Source: a virus
Reading direction: 5' to 3' (one strand)
IMG/VR virus record: IMGVR_UViG_3300042691_029474
Span: 1-63,519 of that record
Length of the DNA stretch: 63,519 nucleotides
The stretch's first letter is position 1; every line of letters begins with the position of its first letter. The translations under genes were made by a program, and so were the position numbers. Positions 50,457-58,366 of the stretch are shown piece by piece. The notes under the pieces were generated by a model, which saw only the letters and a list, made by a program, of their open reading frames with translations, was not told the DNA's origin and did not search any database.

Positions 50457-51258
50457 AGGGTGCCTCCACGCGGAACGTCGCGCCGCATCTACACTTCCAC
50501 ACATCTCCGGATGTGTCAATGAGTTCGTTCTCGGTGTACCCGGCGAGGTCATTCTCCGACGTGCGCCCGGTGCTGTCCTCGAACACCTCAGTGCTGACCT
50601 GTCGTGCTTCTTCGAGCAGGCCGCCCGAGTAGAAGATCTGGTGGTTGGTCAGCCGCGCGCTGATGACCTCACCGTCGAACGTGATCTGCCCAGGGACGAT
50701 CTGTTCTTCCACCCCTGCGCAGATGAGGTAGGCCGACGCGTTGTCGTACAGGAAGGCCTCATCATCTAGTGTGAAGAAGGCGGGGTCCGAGTAGTTGCCG
50801 CGCACGTCCCCGCCGCGGTGGATTTGGAGGAAGACGAGATCCTGTCCAAGGACGTCTTCGATGTAGAGTCCGTCCGGGTAGCCCTCGACCGCCGGTCCCT
50901 CGAAGTTGACGACACCGTGGTAGTACTCATTCCGCAGCACATGGTATTGCAGCGTGGCCGACAGGAAGTCCTCACCGTTGTAGGTGTTCGCCCCCTGGAC
51001 GCTGACGTTCCCCGAGAAGCATGTGGTCACGAACGCTTCGAGCGCGTCGCTCGCGTAGTCGTTGCGCGCGTGTTCGTACGACCAAGCGGCGAAGTAGTCG
51101 TTGAGTTGTTCGTGCGCGCTGAGTCGGTTGACGATGAAGTGGAACGCGTCGAGGACAGGGCCGCCCCAGTAGCCAAGCGTGGCAGAGTCTGCCTCCTTGG
51201 CTTCGCTGACGGGCACACCCATCATATCGGCGACGAGGATCTCGGTCGTGGTAGCCAT
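50449..51258 (-). CDS. Hypothetical protein, first gene of the MoxR/VWA operon
   Basis: 269 residues. Alpha/beta with many aromatic residues and a C-terminal CRCG zinc-type pair. May be the substrate or adaptor of the AAA+ protein. Starts 37 bp after the promoter -10 with GAAAGGAGC. No family recognised. Confidence 0.65.
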   Translation of the reverse strand: MATTTEILVADMMGVPVSEAKEADSATLGYWGGPVLDAFHFIVNRLSAHEQLNDYFAAWSYEHARNDYASDALEAFVTTCFSGNVSVQGANTYNGEDFLSATLQYHVLRNEYYHGVVNFEGPAVEGYPDGLYIEDVLGQDLVFLQIHRGGDVRGNYSDPAFFTLDDEAFLYDNASAYLICAGVEEQIVPGQITFDGEVISARLTNHQIFYSGGLLEEARQVSTEVFEDSTGRTSENDLAGYTENELIDTSGDVWKCRCGATFRVEAPFA

Positions 51259-51294
51259 GATGCTCCTTTCGTGAAGTTGCGTGCTGACTGAATG

Positions 51295-51323
51295 AACCTA
51301 CCGCGACCAGTTGCGTTTGTCAA
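51295..51323 (-). promoter_or_regulatory. Promoter of the MoxR/VWA operon
   Basis: TTGACA, 17-base spacer, TAGGTT. The 18-bp element is 15 bp upstream; a GTCAGCA leader follows. Confidence 0.85.
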
Positions 51324-51338
51324 ATCACCCCTGGCCGG

Positions 51339-51355
51339 GTGCGTGAACGTGAGTT
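51339..51355 (-). repeat. 18-bp element, copy 2
   Basis: AACTCACGTTCACGCAC; lacks the first T. Twelve bases separate it from the stop of the glycosylase-like gene. Confidence 0.9.
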
Positions 51356-51367
51356 CGGAGAGTACGG

Positions 51368-51778
51368 TTAGACGGGCCAAACGTATTCGGCGGTAACAGG
51401 ATCACCAGCATCGGGGAACACGTAGAACGTCGGGTCTTTACGCATCAGGTTCATCCGATGACTCCTGTGGAGATCTTCACGACCCAGCCACTCTGGGTAG
51501 TCGGATACGCTCTTCGGAGTCATGTCTTCGGTCTTCTGTAGGCAGGTGTCCTTGTATCCCCGCGAGGTCCACTCCTCGCAAATGGCTCGCTGGTACTCCA
51601 AGAGCCAGTCCTCATGCCCGCGCCACATACGTACCGCAGGGTGATTGGACCAACCCTTCGAGAGGCCGAGCAGAGCCTTCATAATTTGTAAGTTCTCAAC
51701 ACGTTGTTTTCCTAAACGCTGTCTGTCCAGCGATGAAGCAGAGGCCTGAAAGGACTCATACGGAAGAAAGGTTTGCAT
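51368..51778 (-). CDS. MSMEG_6728-like protein (pyrimidine-dimer glycosylase-like)
   Basis: 136 residues from ATG 51778 with GGAGGA upstream. MQTFLPY, LDRQRLGKQRVENLQIMKAL, WSNHPAVRMWRGHE are characteristic of the MSMEG_6728 family annotated as pyrimidine-dimer DNA glycosylase. Possible DNA repair role; activity is not established from the sequence. Confidence 0.8.
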   Translation of the reverse strand: MQTFLPYESFQASASSLDRQRLGKQRVENLQIMKALLGLSKGWSNHPAVRMWRGHEDWLLEYQRAICEEWTSRGYKDTCLQKTEDMTPKSVSDYPEWLGREDLHRSHRMNLMRKDPTFYVFPDAGDPVTAEYVWPV

Positions 51779-51841
51779 CGGTCCTCCTCGTTGATGTTGT
51801 GTGGTGTTCGTGCGAGCCACCCATCGGCTTGGCTGTCTCAC

Positions 51842-52210
51842 TCATGCGCTGACCTTCCCCACCCATGAGCACTCCTCGGCGGTGCGCTTCCACGAACCGC
51901 TGTCGAGTGCGCCGCTCAACTCCTCGGCGATCAGGATGGCGTACGCGCGGAGCACGTCCGTCTCCGCGTCCTCGCGTACGTACGTACAGTACGACGAATC
52001 TTGCGGCATCGCCCAGGGATCGTCCTCGACATCGGACGACTCAAAGTCGATCACGCTTGATGGTACGAGTTGGGTGTTGACGTATGCGTCAAAGCGCATG
52101 AGTGGCATGTCGTTCGGGTCCTCCGGGTCGTAGTCTCCCGACAGTCCTTCACCGATGTAGATCCACTCGACCTTCACCCGTCCGTCGGCGCTGACCTCTT
52201 CGATGCTCAT
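51842..52210 (-). CDS. Hypothetical acidic protein
   Basis: 122 residues, acidic with YDPEDPNDMPLMRFDAYVNTQL. Start overlaps the upstream stop. No family recognised. Confidence 0.6.
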   Translation of the reverse strand: MSIEEVSADGRVKVEWIYIGEGLSGDYDPEDPNDMPLMRFDAYVNTQLVPSSVIDFESSDVEDDPWAMPQDSSYCTYVREDAETDVLRAYAILIAEELSGALDSGSWKRTAEECSWVGKVSA

Positions 52211-52656
52211 ACCGTCACCTCCATCTCGGCAGCGGTGAGGATGGACTCGAACGAGGTCCGCACGTTCTCGCCGAAGATGACAGCGTCGGTCGCGCCGTCC
52301 GCCTTCGCCGTGACGTATCCCTGATAGATCAGGTAAGCATCACCGTTCGAGGTACAGTCTCCGTACCAGGAGTCCGACCCGTCGGACATGGTGAGCGCGC
52401 CAGGGAACTCGTAGCGCGGGTCTTCCCACGCGTGGTAGGCGATCACCTCGCCGCGGTCGCGGGCGATGGTGTAAGCCTGCTCGATGATCTGGTCGGTGCT
52501 CCCGAGGTACGCATCCTCGCACGCGTACTGAACGATGCGTCCCTGGACTGAGAGTTCACTCGGCAGCCATTCCTGGCTGAGGTGGTCACCGATGAGCACC
52601 GCTGTCTCGATCGACTGAGCGACGATGCGCCCCTGGTGGTAAGTCCTGTCTCCCAT
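52207..52656 (-). CDS. Hypothetical protein
   Basis: 149 residues from MGDRTYHQGRIV, with GAAAGGA upstream; a longer frame to 53205 is a shadow of the neighbouring gene. Alpha/beta; no family recognised. Confidence 0.65.
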   Translation of the reverse strand: MGDRTYHQGRIVAQSIETAVLIGDHLSQEWLPSELSVQGRIVQYACEDAYLGSTDQIIEQAYTIARDRGEVIAYHAWEDPRYEFPGALTMSDGSDSWYGDCTSNGDAYLIYQGYVTAKADGATDAVIFGENVRTSFESILTAAEMEVTV

Positions 52657-52696
52657 GATGTGTCCTTTCGGTAGATGGTGGTGACTGACAGGGATG

Positions 52697-52725
52697 AGGC
52701 TACACGCCTCACCCCTGCCCGTCAA
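52697..52725 (-). promoter_or_regulatory. Promoter without the 18-bp element
   Basis: TTGACG, 17-base spacer, TAGCCT. The -35 follows the previous stop codon directly. Confidence 0.7.
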
Positions 52726-52726
52726 G

Positions 52727-53410
52727 TCAGGCCCAGGAGAGTTCTTCCAGGCGGTCGCGCACGAGCGTCTCGCGCTCCATGTGCGCCTCGTAGTAGGCTT
52801 CGAGTGCGGCCTCGTCCACGTTGCCGTCGTCATCGGCCTCGGGGTACTCGGCCCTCGGGATGAGACTCTCGGAGTCGAGGTCGACCACGATTCGTTCGTC
52901 GGCGCTGATGATCGCGTACCCGACGAAATTGTCGCCCTCGTCGATGTAAGTCGCATGAACAACGAGATCGGGGTAGGCCGCAACGAGCGCGTCGAAGTAC
53001 GGGATCGCGGGAGACCACGCGGTGCTCCACGAGAGGGAGTAGACCACCGACCCGTCGGGTCGAGGATCCTTGATCGCCGACTCGACACATTCGAGCAGGT
53101 CGGAGGGACCGGCATCCTCGCCGAACCCGCTGCCGGTGTTGACGTCGGAGACGTCCCACTTGGTGCCCCAGAGTTCGACCGACCGGTCGTACCAGTTGTG
53201 GGCAAAGTCGTCGGGCACGCCGGTCAGCGCGCCGAACGTGAACTGACCCACACCCTCGGTGCGCGCACCCGTGTAACCCAGGTGGCGTGCGGAGGCGAGT
53301 TGCGGGTCGCCTTCCTTGATGACGTACCCTTCGAGGCTCTTCTTCGCCCAGGCGCGGAGTGAGTCCGCGGGGCCGCTGATGCTCACGTTTGTCTCTACCC
53401 AGTTCGGCAT
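52727..53410 (-). CDS. Api92-like protein (ferredoxin-like fold)
   Basis: 227 residues. MPNWVETNVSISGP at the N-terminus and SLSWSTAWSPAIP in the middle fit the Api92/YubB-type phage and plasmid proteins (DUF1281-like). Biochemical function unknown. CGAAAGGA precedes the ATG. Confidence 0.7.
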   Translation of the reverse strand: MPNWVETNVSISGPADSLRAWAKKSLEGYVIKEGDPQLASARHLGYTGARTEGVGQFTFGALTGVPDDFAHNWYDRSVELWGTKWDVSDVNTGSGFGEDAGPSDLLECVESAIKDPRPDGSVVYSLSWSTAWSPAIPYFDALVAAYPDLVVHATYIDEGDNFVGYAIISADERIVVDLDSESLIPRAEYPEADDDGNVDEAALEAYYEAHMERETLVRDRLEELSWA

Positions 53411-53446
53411 GGTGTGTCCTTTCGGTTGATGGTGGCTGACGGGATG

Positions 53447-53475
53447 AGTCTACGCTCTCACCCCTGCGTTGTCAA
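53447..53475 (-). promoter_or_regulatory. Promoter for the Api92-like gene
   Basis: TTGACA, 17-base spacer, TAGACT. Only five bases separate it from the element upstream. Confidence 0.85.
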
Positions 53476-53480
53476 GCGGG

Positions 53481-53498
53481 GTGCGTGAACGTGAGTTA
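53481..53498 (-). repeat. 18-bp element, copy 3
   Basis: Perfect copy; its TAA is the stop of the gene upstream. Confidence 0.95.
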
Positions 53499-53738
53499 GT
53501 TGTCGAAGGCGAACTCGATCCAGAACGGGCCGTCGTGCTCTTTGATCCAGTCCGGACAGGCGGGGTCGTAGTCGAACCACCGCTCGTAGCGGAAGGCGTC
53601 GGCAGGGTCGCCGTACCCTTCGAGCAACGCGTCGAGATCGGAGGGTGTCCAGATGGCCGGACCCTTCGGGTCGATCTCGACACCATAATCGTCGACCCAC
53701 TCCTCGGCGTGAAAGCGCACCGCGCGGAAGGCGCTCAT
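53496..53738 (-). CDS. Hypothetical acidic protein
   Basis: 80 residues from MSAFRAVRFHAEEW; the ATG overlaps the upstream stop. Trp- and Asp-rich. No family recognised. Confidence 0.6.
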   Translation of the reverse strand: MSAFRAVRFHAEEWVDDYGVEIDPKGPAIWTPSDLDALLEGYGDPADAFRYERWFDYDPACPDWIKEHDGPFWIEFAFDN

Positions 53739-54466
53739 GCCGTCACCCCCAGCGCCTTGTCCACGCGAGTAGCGAGGTTCTCGATCACCCGTGGCAGGAT
53801 GAGTTCGATCGGCTCGTCGCGGTGGTTGTCGATGGCCTCTCCTGCGGCGTACCACGCCTTCCAGAGTTCGTGGCGCAGCGTCTCCTCCGCGGTGGGCGTC
53901 GGCGGCGTGAGGTCGAGCGGGTCGCGTAGGCGGGGGTCGAAGTCTCGTCCCTCTCCGCGCGGTGCCACGAACTCGTCGGACTCGTACACGCATGTCTCGG
54001 ACGGCTGCCATGCGCCCTCACCGCTGAGGATCTTCGCGGCGTGGTAGCCGTGGTGGACCTTGCCGGTCGCGTCGACTCGGTAGAGGTCGTACTGCCTCCA
54101 CTCGCCGATCAGCGCGATCGGCTGGAACTCGTGGCTCTCGGTCACAACGCATCGGACGTACTCGCCGAACCCGTTGTGGTAGTGGTACACATCCCCAGGC
54201 GTGAGGTTCTCGAAGAAGTCTTCGCGGCGGTTGTCTAGGCTCGTGAGGACGGCCGAGAGCGCGAGGCGGCTCTTGATGGTGTCGACGAGGAAGACATCTT
54301 CCTGTCCGGCGTACTCACCTGGATAGGTGACGCCGCCGATCTCGAACGGCTCGTCGACCACGACGGCGTAGGCGGTGTCGCCCTTGACGGAGGTGACTTC
54401 CCACAAGGCCGAACAGTCGGCGATGACGCTGCGGAACTGCGTTCCCTTGCGAACCTTGACTGACAT
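53735..54466 (-). CDS. Hypothetical protein with SH3-like start
   Basis: 243 residues. The first half is strand-rich (VRKGTQFRSVIADCSALWEVTSVKGDTAYAVVVDEP, then LTPGDVYHYHN), the end helical. No family recognised. Confidence 0.6.
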   Translation of the reverse strand: MSVKVRKGTQFRSVIADCSALWEVTSVKGDTAYAVVVDEPFEIGGVTYPGEYAGQEDVFLVDTIKSRLALSAVLTSLDNRREDFFENLTPGDVYHYHNGFGEYVRCVVTESHEFQPIALIGEWRQYDLYRVDATGKVHHGYHAAKILSGEGAWQPSETCVYESDEFVAPRGEGRDFDPRLRDPLDLTPPTPTAEETLRHELWKAWYAAGEAIDNHRDEPIELILPRVIENLATRVDKALGVTA

Positions 54467-54502
54467 GATGATCCCTTCGCTTGGTGGTTGCTGACATGAC
54501 AG

Positions 54503-54531
54503 ACACTATGCGAGTTCCGCGAATCTGTCAA
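54503..54531 (-). promoter_or_regulatory. Promoter
   Basis: TTGACA, 17-base spacer, TAGTGT, followed by TGTCAGCAA. Confidence 0.85.
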
Positions 54532-54547
54532 ACGGGGAGGGGAGGGG

Positions 54548-54564
54548 GTGCGTGAACGTGAGTT
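54548..54564 (-). repeat. 18-bp element, copy 4
   Basis: AACTCACGTTCACGCAC; the TAG stop of the upstream gene is three bases away. Confidence 0.9.
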
Positions 54565-54567
54565 CGA

Positions 54568-54762
54568 CTAGCCTTCCGTTCGATCGACAGGGCAAGGTAA
54601 AGTCACCTTCGAGTCGCAGACGACGCAGTAGCCGATGAGGGACCACGACGCGATGTCGTAGTCGTCGAACGACACCAGAGCCTTGAACACCCCCGACCCG
54701 CACACACACTCGTGTGTGGGGCCGAGGGCGCTCAGGTCCAGCGCCGTGAGGTCAGCACTCAC
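54568..54762 (-). CDS. Zinc-ribbon small protein
   Basis: 64 residues from a GTG that overlaps the upstream gene by 11 bases. CVCG and CVVCD form two Cys pairs, with an acidic centre. Function unknown. Confidence 0.55.
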   Translation of the reverse strand: MSADLTALDLSALGPTHECVCGSGVFKALVSFDDYDIASWSLIGYCVVCDSKVTLPCPVDRTEG

Positions 54763-55105
54763 GGTACAGGTACTCGACGTCGTTGATGACGACCCACGAG
54801 TAGTCTTGGCGCAGGCTCTCTGCTGCGGCCTTCCAGTCGATGTGGTTGTTGGGCCACGAGGCCGTGTCGCTGATCGCTCCGACCGACTCCGCGAGTTCGC
54901 GCGCGTAGTTCTCGAACTCATCTTCGGGGCAGAGTTCGGCGTCGGTACCGATCTCACTCAGCGCCTCGATGAGTCCGCGCGCGGCGTCGAGGTCCAGGAA
55001 CTCCACAGAGTCGAGGTCGACCATGGGGTTGTCGGGGTCCTGGATGCCGTAGGTTCCGGCGAGTTCGGTGATGATGTCGTCGGTGTGACGGAAAGTCTGA
55101 GCCAT
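54752..55105 (-). CDS. Hypothetical acidic protein
   Basis: 117 residues with many Asp/Glu (DLDSVEFLDLDAARGLIEAL, ELCPEDEFENYARELAE). A DNA-mimic role is conceivable from composition, but no family is recognised. Confidence 0.6.
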   Translation of the reverse strand: MAQTFRHTDDIITELAGTYGIQDPDNPMVDLDSVEFLDLDAARGLIEALSEIGTDAELCPEDEFENYARELAESVGAISDTASWPNNHIDWKAAAESLRQDYSWVVINDVEYLYREC

Positions 55106-55146
55106 GATCTTCTCCTTCGGTCGGTTGGTTCTTGCTGACAGGTGTA

Positions 55147-55175
55147 ACGCTACCCCTGATGCTTGGGGCTGTCAA
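55147..55175 (-). promoter_or_regulatory. Promoter
   Basis: TTGACA, 17-base spacer, TAGCGT, then TGTCAGCAA. Confidence 0.85.
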
Positions 55176-55180
55176 GCCAG

Positions 55181-55198
55181 GTGCGTGAACGTGAGTTA
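55181..55198 (-). repeat. 18-bp element, copy 5
   Basis: Perfect copy five bases from the -35; its TAA is the upstream stop. Confidence 0.95.
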
Positions 55199-55426
55199 GT
55201 CGCGTAGTTCGATGTCGTCCAGCGCGTCCTCCAACAGCGTCGCCCAGGCACCAGACGACGTGTGGAGTTCGTGGCTGAACCCGTAGTCTTGGAGGCGGCA
55301 GAGGAGGTCGTCGATGAACGCGCGAACCGGCGTCGTGCCGAGCATTCCGCAGATGTCGGTTTCGGTCAACTCATCGGCTCTCACCCCTGCCTCGACGATC
55401 GCGGTGAGGACGTAAATGTCGTCCAT
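55196..55426 (-). CDS. Hypothetical small protein
   Basis: 76 residues, helical and acidic (DDIYVLTAIVEAGVRADELTETDICGML). One-base junction with the gene upstream. Confidence 0.6.
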   Translation of the reverse strand: MDDIYVLTAIVEAGVRADELTETDICGMLGTTPVRAFIDDLLCRLQDYGFSHELHTSSGAWATLLEDALDDIELRD

Positions 55427-55782
55427 CAGTCATCCTCCTCGTCGGAGGCGAACTGCCGGATGAGGCTGGTGAACCCCTCGTTGGGGTCCTCCTTGTTCGT
55501 ACGAACGGAGTTGATGAAGCGGAGCCCGCACGAGGCGTCGTACCACTCGTGGAGTTGCGCGAGCGCCGCGCGTTGGAGGGAGGCGTCCGACCGATCGGGG
55601 TTGCCTGCGTCCAGGTGCGAGATGGGGATGAGCGGGTCGTACTCGTACTCACGCATCTGCGCCATCTGCTCCTCGTCCATGAGGATGTAGATCTTGTGGC
55701 AGGTGTCCCAGGCGATGCCCTTAGCCTCGGTGAGTTCGGCCTCGACCTCGGCCCACCCGTCGGCGAGTTCTTGGGCACTCAT
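55426..55782 (-). CDS. Hypothetical acidic helical protein
   Basis: 118 residues from MSAQELADGWAEVEAEL; ends ASDEEDD. Start overlaps the upstream stop. No family recognised. Confidence 0.6.
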   Translation of the reverse strand: MSAQELADGWAEVEAELTEAKGIAWDTCHKIYILMDEEQMAQMREYEYDPLIPISHLDAGNPDRSDASLQRAALAQLHEWYDASCGLRFINSVRTNKEDPNEGFTSLIRQFASDEEDD

Positions 55783-56204
55783 GCGAGCACCCCCTTGGCG
55801 ATGTCGGCGCGGTACACGGCCTTGGCCCAAGGCAGCCCCTTGTCCTGGCTATCCTGAACGATCATCAGCCACTGGACATCGTCCTCGGTCAAGCCCTCGA
55901 CCACGATGCGCGGCTCGTCGTCGTTGGTGTCCTCGGGGGTGACAACCGACGCGACGCTTCCCCAGGAATCCAGGTCGGCAGAGCGGAGCACGCTCATCAT
56001 CACGCCGCACTTGGACAGGGCGCGTCCGACGATACACTGCTCGACGCCGAGGTCGGAGTAGAGACATCCGCCGACATCCTCGAAGGACATGATGTAGTCC
56101 TCGGAAGATGGGTTGAGGTCCGTCTTGGTGTAGACATGGTTGGGATCTGCCTCTGCGAACTCGCGCACGGCGGCGATCAGTTCGTCTCGCTGGATCGTGG
56201 GCAT
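55779..56204 (-). CDS. Hypothetical protein
   Basis: 141 residues, N-terminal helix then a mixed fold with two Cys (GGCLYSD, EQCIVGRALSKCG). No family recognised. Confidence 0.6.
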   Translation of the reverse strand: MPTIQRDELIAAVREFAEADPNHVYTKTDLNPSSEDYIMSFEDVGGCLYSDLGVEQCIVGRALSKCGVMMSVLRSADLDSWGSVASVVTPEDTNDDEPRIVVEGLTEDDVQWLMIVQDSQDKGLPWAKAVYRADIAKGVLA

Positions 56205-56240
56205 GGTCGTCCTTTCGGTCGGGGGTTGCTGACAGAGGTA

Positions 56241-56268
56241 ACACTACTCTCTTGGCGCAGGATGTCAA
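56241..56268 (-). promoter_or_regulatory. Promoter
   Basis: TTGACA, 16-base spacer, TAGTGT, then TGTCAGCAA. Confidence 0.85.
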
Positions 56269-56287
56269 GTGAGGTCGAACAGGTCAG

Positions 56288-56305
56288 GTGCGTGAACGTG
56301 AGTTA
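56288..56305 (-). repeat. 18-bp element, copy 6
   Basis: Perfect copy; its TAA is the upstream stop. Nineteen bases from the -35. Confidence 0.95.
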
Positions 56306-56473
56306 GAGGAAGATCTTGCTCGTCAGTTGCCACGCCATTCCCAGGCAGGCGAGCACGGTGATCACATAGAGTGTGGCCTCGATGACCGTCATCCGCTCGT
56401 GGGCAGGGCAGTAGTCCACCCACTTGTCGGTTCGCGTGAACTCGTCGCCGCACTCGGCGCACCGCTGAGTCAT
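56303..56473 (-). CDS. Zinc-finger membrane microprotein
   Basis: 56 residues from MTQRCAECGDEF. N-terminal CAEC plus YCPAH zinc site, then one membrane helix (ATLYVITVLACLGMAW). Start overlaps the upstream stop. Confidence 0.6.
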   Translation of the reverse strand: MTQRCAECGDEFTRTDKWVDYCPAHERMTVIEATLYVITVLACLGMAWQLTSKIFL

Positions 56474-56688
56474 CGGATCTTCACCTCGTTCTTCGTCTCG
56501 ATCCACACCCGTGCCCCACAGGACAGAGGGTTGTCGGGTCGGTAGACGATGGTGGCAACGACGTTGCCTGCCTCGTCCAGGATGTCGGCCTCGGTCGCCG
56601 CACGGTTGTCCTTGTAGGTCTTGACCGTAAGCGGCGCATCCTCGCGCGCTCGGATCTTGTGCTGGTTCACATGAATAATGGTCTTCAC
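56470..56688 (-). CDS. Hypothetical protein, TIIHVNQH family copy 2
   Basis: 72 residues from a GTG overlapping the upstream stop. Shares TIIHVNQHKI, LTVKTYKDN and YRPDNPLSCGARVWIET with the 36.3-kb protein, a paralogue 20 kb away. Function unknown. Confidence 0.65.
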   Translation of the reverse strand: MKTIIHVNQHKIRAREDAPLTVKTYKDNRAATEADILDEAGNVVATIVYRPDNPLSCGARVWIETKNEVKIR

Positions 56689-57080
56689 GGCTGAACCCCA
56701 GGGAAGATACCGAGCGCGTAGAGGATCTCGTCGGGAAGGTTCAGGACCGCGTTTACTTGGTCCCACGCATCGAACGGGGAGTCGCCCCAGGACGTACCTC
56801 CGGCGACGTAGAACACCCGTTCGCTCCCGTCGATCGCGAAGTCGATGGTGTAACGATCTCCGTCGGCCCACCCGTTGATCTCGAGGATGCCCGCGACGAT
56901 GAAGTCTCGAGCCTCCGTCAGGTCATCGAGCATGTCCCCGAAGGGGTCCGCATCCGCGTGGTCGATGACCGTGTTGATCTGATCATCGGACAACAGGTTG
57001 ATCCAGTACTTGGCGCGCTCACGCTCGCTCGCCTTGTTCGGGTCAACAGTGACACCCATCGCGATCAGGTCGGCGCCCAT
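56685..57080 (-). CDS. Hypothetical protein
   Basis: 131 residues from MGADLIAMGVTVD. Acidic alpha/beta (LSDDQINTVIDHADADPFGDML). No family recognised. Confidence 0.6.
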   Translation of the reverse strand: MGADLIAMGVTVDPNKASERERAKYWINLLSDDQINTVIDHADADPFGDMLDDLTEARDFIVAGILEINGWADGDRYTIDFAIDGSERVFYVAGGTSWGDSPFDAWDQVNAVLNLPDEILYALGIFPGVQP

Positions 57081-57559
57081 CAGAGCACCACCCCAGCCAG
57101 AGCCTCGGAGACAAACTCGCGGATCGCGTCGCCGGAGTAGAAGCCTCCGCACGCCTCGTCGATGCCAGCGCCTTCGACGGAGACTTGGTAGACCTCCCCG
57201 TTCAGGTACTGCGCGTACTCCGAGAGTTCGGCCTCGACCTCCTCGATCTCGGTGCCAGGGAACGCGAAGGCAACGCCCGCGCGTCCGGAGTCGAAGCCGA
57301 GGTGCGGGTTGGGGATCGGGGAGGTGCTCAGAGCGACGTTGCCATGTGTGTAGTGGTACACGGGCAGGGCGTACGCTCCGGCGGGCAGCGTCTCAAGGAC
57401 AGCCGCCTCGAATGAGTCGGTGGTGTCGTGGTCGCTGAACAGGACCTCCGTTTCGTTGATCCCGCGGTTGCCTCCCAGGAACAGGGCGCAAGCGCTGCGC
57501 CACTCGCGCGGGGAGTCCGCGTACTCGTCGGCCTCGATCTCGATAGTGATGGTGGTCAC
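57080..57559 (-). CDS. Hypothetical acidic protein
   Basis: 159 residues from GTG or ATG at the right edge, MTTITIEIEADEYADSPREW. Beta-rich and acidic. One-base junction with the next gene. Confidence 0.65.
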   Translation of the reverse strand: MTTITIEIEADEYADSPREWRSACALFLGGNRGINETEVLFSDHDTTDSFEAAVLETLPAGAYALPVYHYTHGNVALSTSPIPNPHLGFDSGRAGVAFAFPGTEIEEVEAELSEYAQYLNGEVYQVSVEGAGIDEACGGFYSGDAIREFVSEALAGVVL

Positions 57560-57596
57560 GGTTTTGTCCTTTCGTGGGGAGTTGCTGACAGGGATG

Positions 57597-57624
57597 ACAC
57601 TACCTTATCCTGGCAGGGTGTCAA
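57597..57624 (-). promoter_or_regulatory. Promoter
   Basis: TTGACA, 16-base spacer, TAGTGT; then TGTCAGCAA and GAAAGGA. Confidence 0.85.
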
Positions 57625-57641
57625 GTAGGTGTGTGGGACAG

Positions 57642-57658
57642 GTGCGTGAACGTGAGTT
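57642..57658 (-). repeat. 18-bp element, copy 7
   Basis: AACTCACGTTCACGCAC; its first A belongs to the TGA stop of the gene upstream. Seventeen bases from the -35. Confidence 0.95.
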
Positions 57659-57954
57659 CAGACCACCTCTAGGGTGTAGGGGAAGCCGAGGTCCTCGTCG
57701 AAGCCGAGCCTCTCCGCAATGACCTGCCGAGCCTGTCGCTCCTCGCACCCATGTACGCGCACGACGAACGTGTGCGTTCCCTTTGGCTGAATAGGCAGGG
57801 TGAGGCTCATCGTCTCGCGCGTCTCATCGTCGTAGGTCCAGAGGGCGCCAGGTTCGTCGCGGCAAACCTCCGTCTCCCACTCGCCGTCGGCGTAGCGGTA
57901 GTTCAGCAGCAGGCCGACAGGGGGTCCCTGGTCAGGGACAGGGACGCGCCTCAT
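57658..57954 (-). CDS. Hypothetical protein
   Basis: 98 residues; ATG 57954 overlaps the upstream stop (a GTG six bases earlier is an alternative). Beta-rich with KGTHTFVVRVHGCEE. No family recognised. Confidence 0.6.
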   Translation of the reverse strand: MRRVPVPDQGPPVGLLLNYRYADGEWETEVCRDEPGALWTYDDETRETMSLTLPIQPKGTHTFVVRVHGCEERQARQVIAERLGFDEDLGFPYTLEVV

Positions 57955-58154
57955 GCGCACACCTCCGCGGCGAAGTCGTCGGGGTGGGGGTACAGGCCAA
58001 AGCGCGCCTCGAACGCCTGCGCCGCGTAGTCCTCCGCGTCGGAGTCATCCAGGGACTCGAGCGGGTCCAGGCCGATCAGGTCGCGGTCGGCGTTGATCTC
58101 GTCGAGCGAGACTGTGACTGTGGCTATGAAGTTCACGATGCGTTCAGTGCTCAT
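57951..58154 (-). CDS. Hypothetical small protein
   Basis: 67 residues, acidic (LDPLESLDDSDAEDYAAQAFEARFG). No family recognised. Confidence 0.6.
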   Translation of the reverse strand: MSTERIVNFIATVTVSLDEINADRDLIGLDPLESLDDSDAEDYAAQAFEARFGLYPHPDDFAAEVCA

Positions 58155-58192
58155 TGGGATGTCCTCTCAGTCTGGGGTTGCTGACAAGGGCA

Positions 58193-58221
58193 ACACTAGC
58201 CGAGTATCGAGAGTCTGTCAA
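58193..58221 (-). promoter_or_regulatory. Promoter
   Basis: TTGACA, 17-base spacer, TAGTGT, then TGTCAGCAA. Confidence 0.85.
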
Positions 58222-58239
58222 GTGGGCGGACCGTCGGGC

Positions 58240-58257
58240 TAACTCACGTTCACGCAC
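58240..58257 (+). repeat. 18-bp element, copy 8, inverted
   Basis: Perfect sequence but on the opposite strand to all other copies; 18 bp upstream of the -35. Not next to a stop codon. Confidence 0.95.
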
Positions 58258-58287
58258 CGCGCCGGTTCCGGACGGAGCCTAGCGCGC

Positions 58288-58327
58288 GATAGCCCCCAAC
58301 CGGAGGGAGGAACCGGCGGGGGCTATC
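58288..58327 (-). terminator. Hairpin after the DUF932 gene
   Basis: GATAGCCCCC and GGGGGCTATC enclose a 20-base loop that itself contains a CCGG pair. Second of two hairpins in this gap. Confidence 0.6.
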
Positions 58328-58366
58328 GGCGTGCTCTCCGGAGTCAGCGGCCGGAGGCTCACCCGT

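Noticed and set aside
51756-51845. 29-residue frame overlapping the starts of two genes
   Set aside because: It begins with an ATGA overlap but runs 23 bases into the glycosylase-like gene and has no recognisable content.
52657-53205. Extended frame upstream of the 149-residue protein
   Set aside because: It covers the known gene 52727-53410 in another frame; the ATG at 52656 has a good ribosome site.
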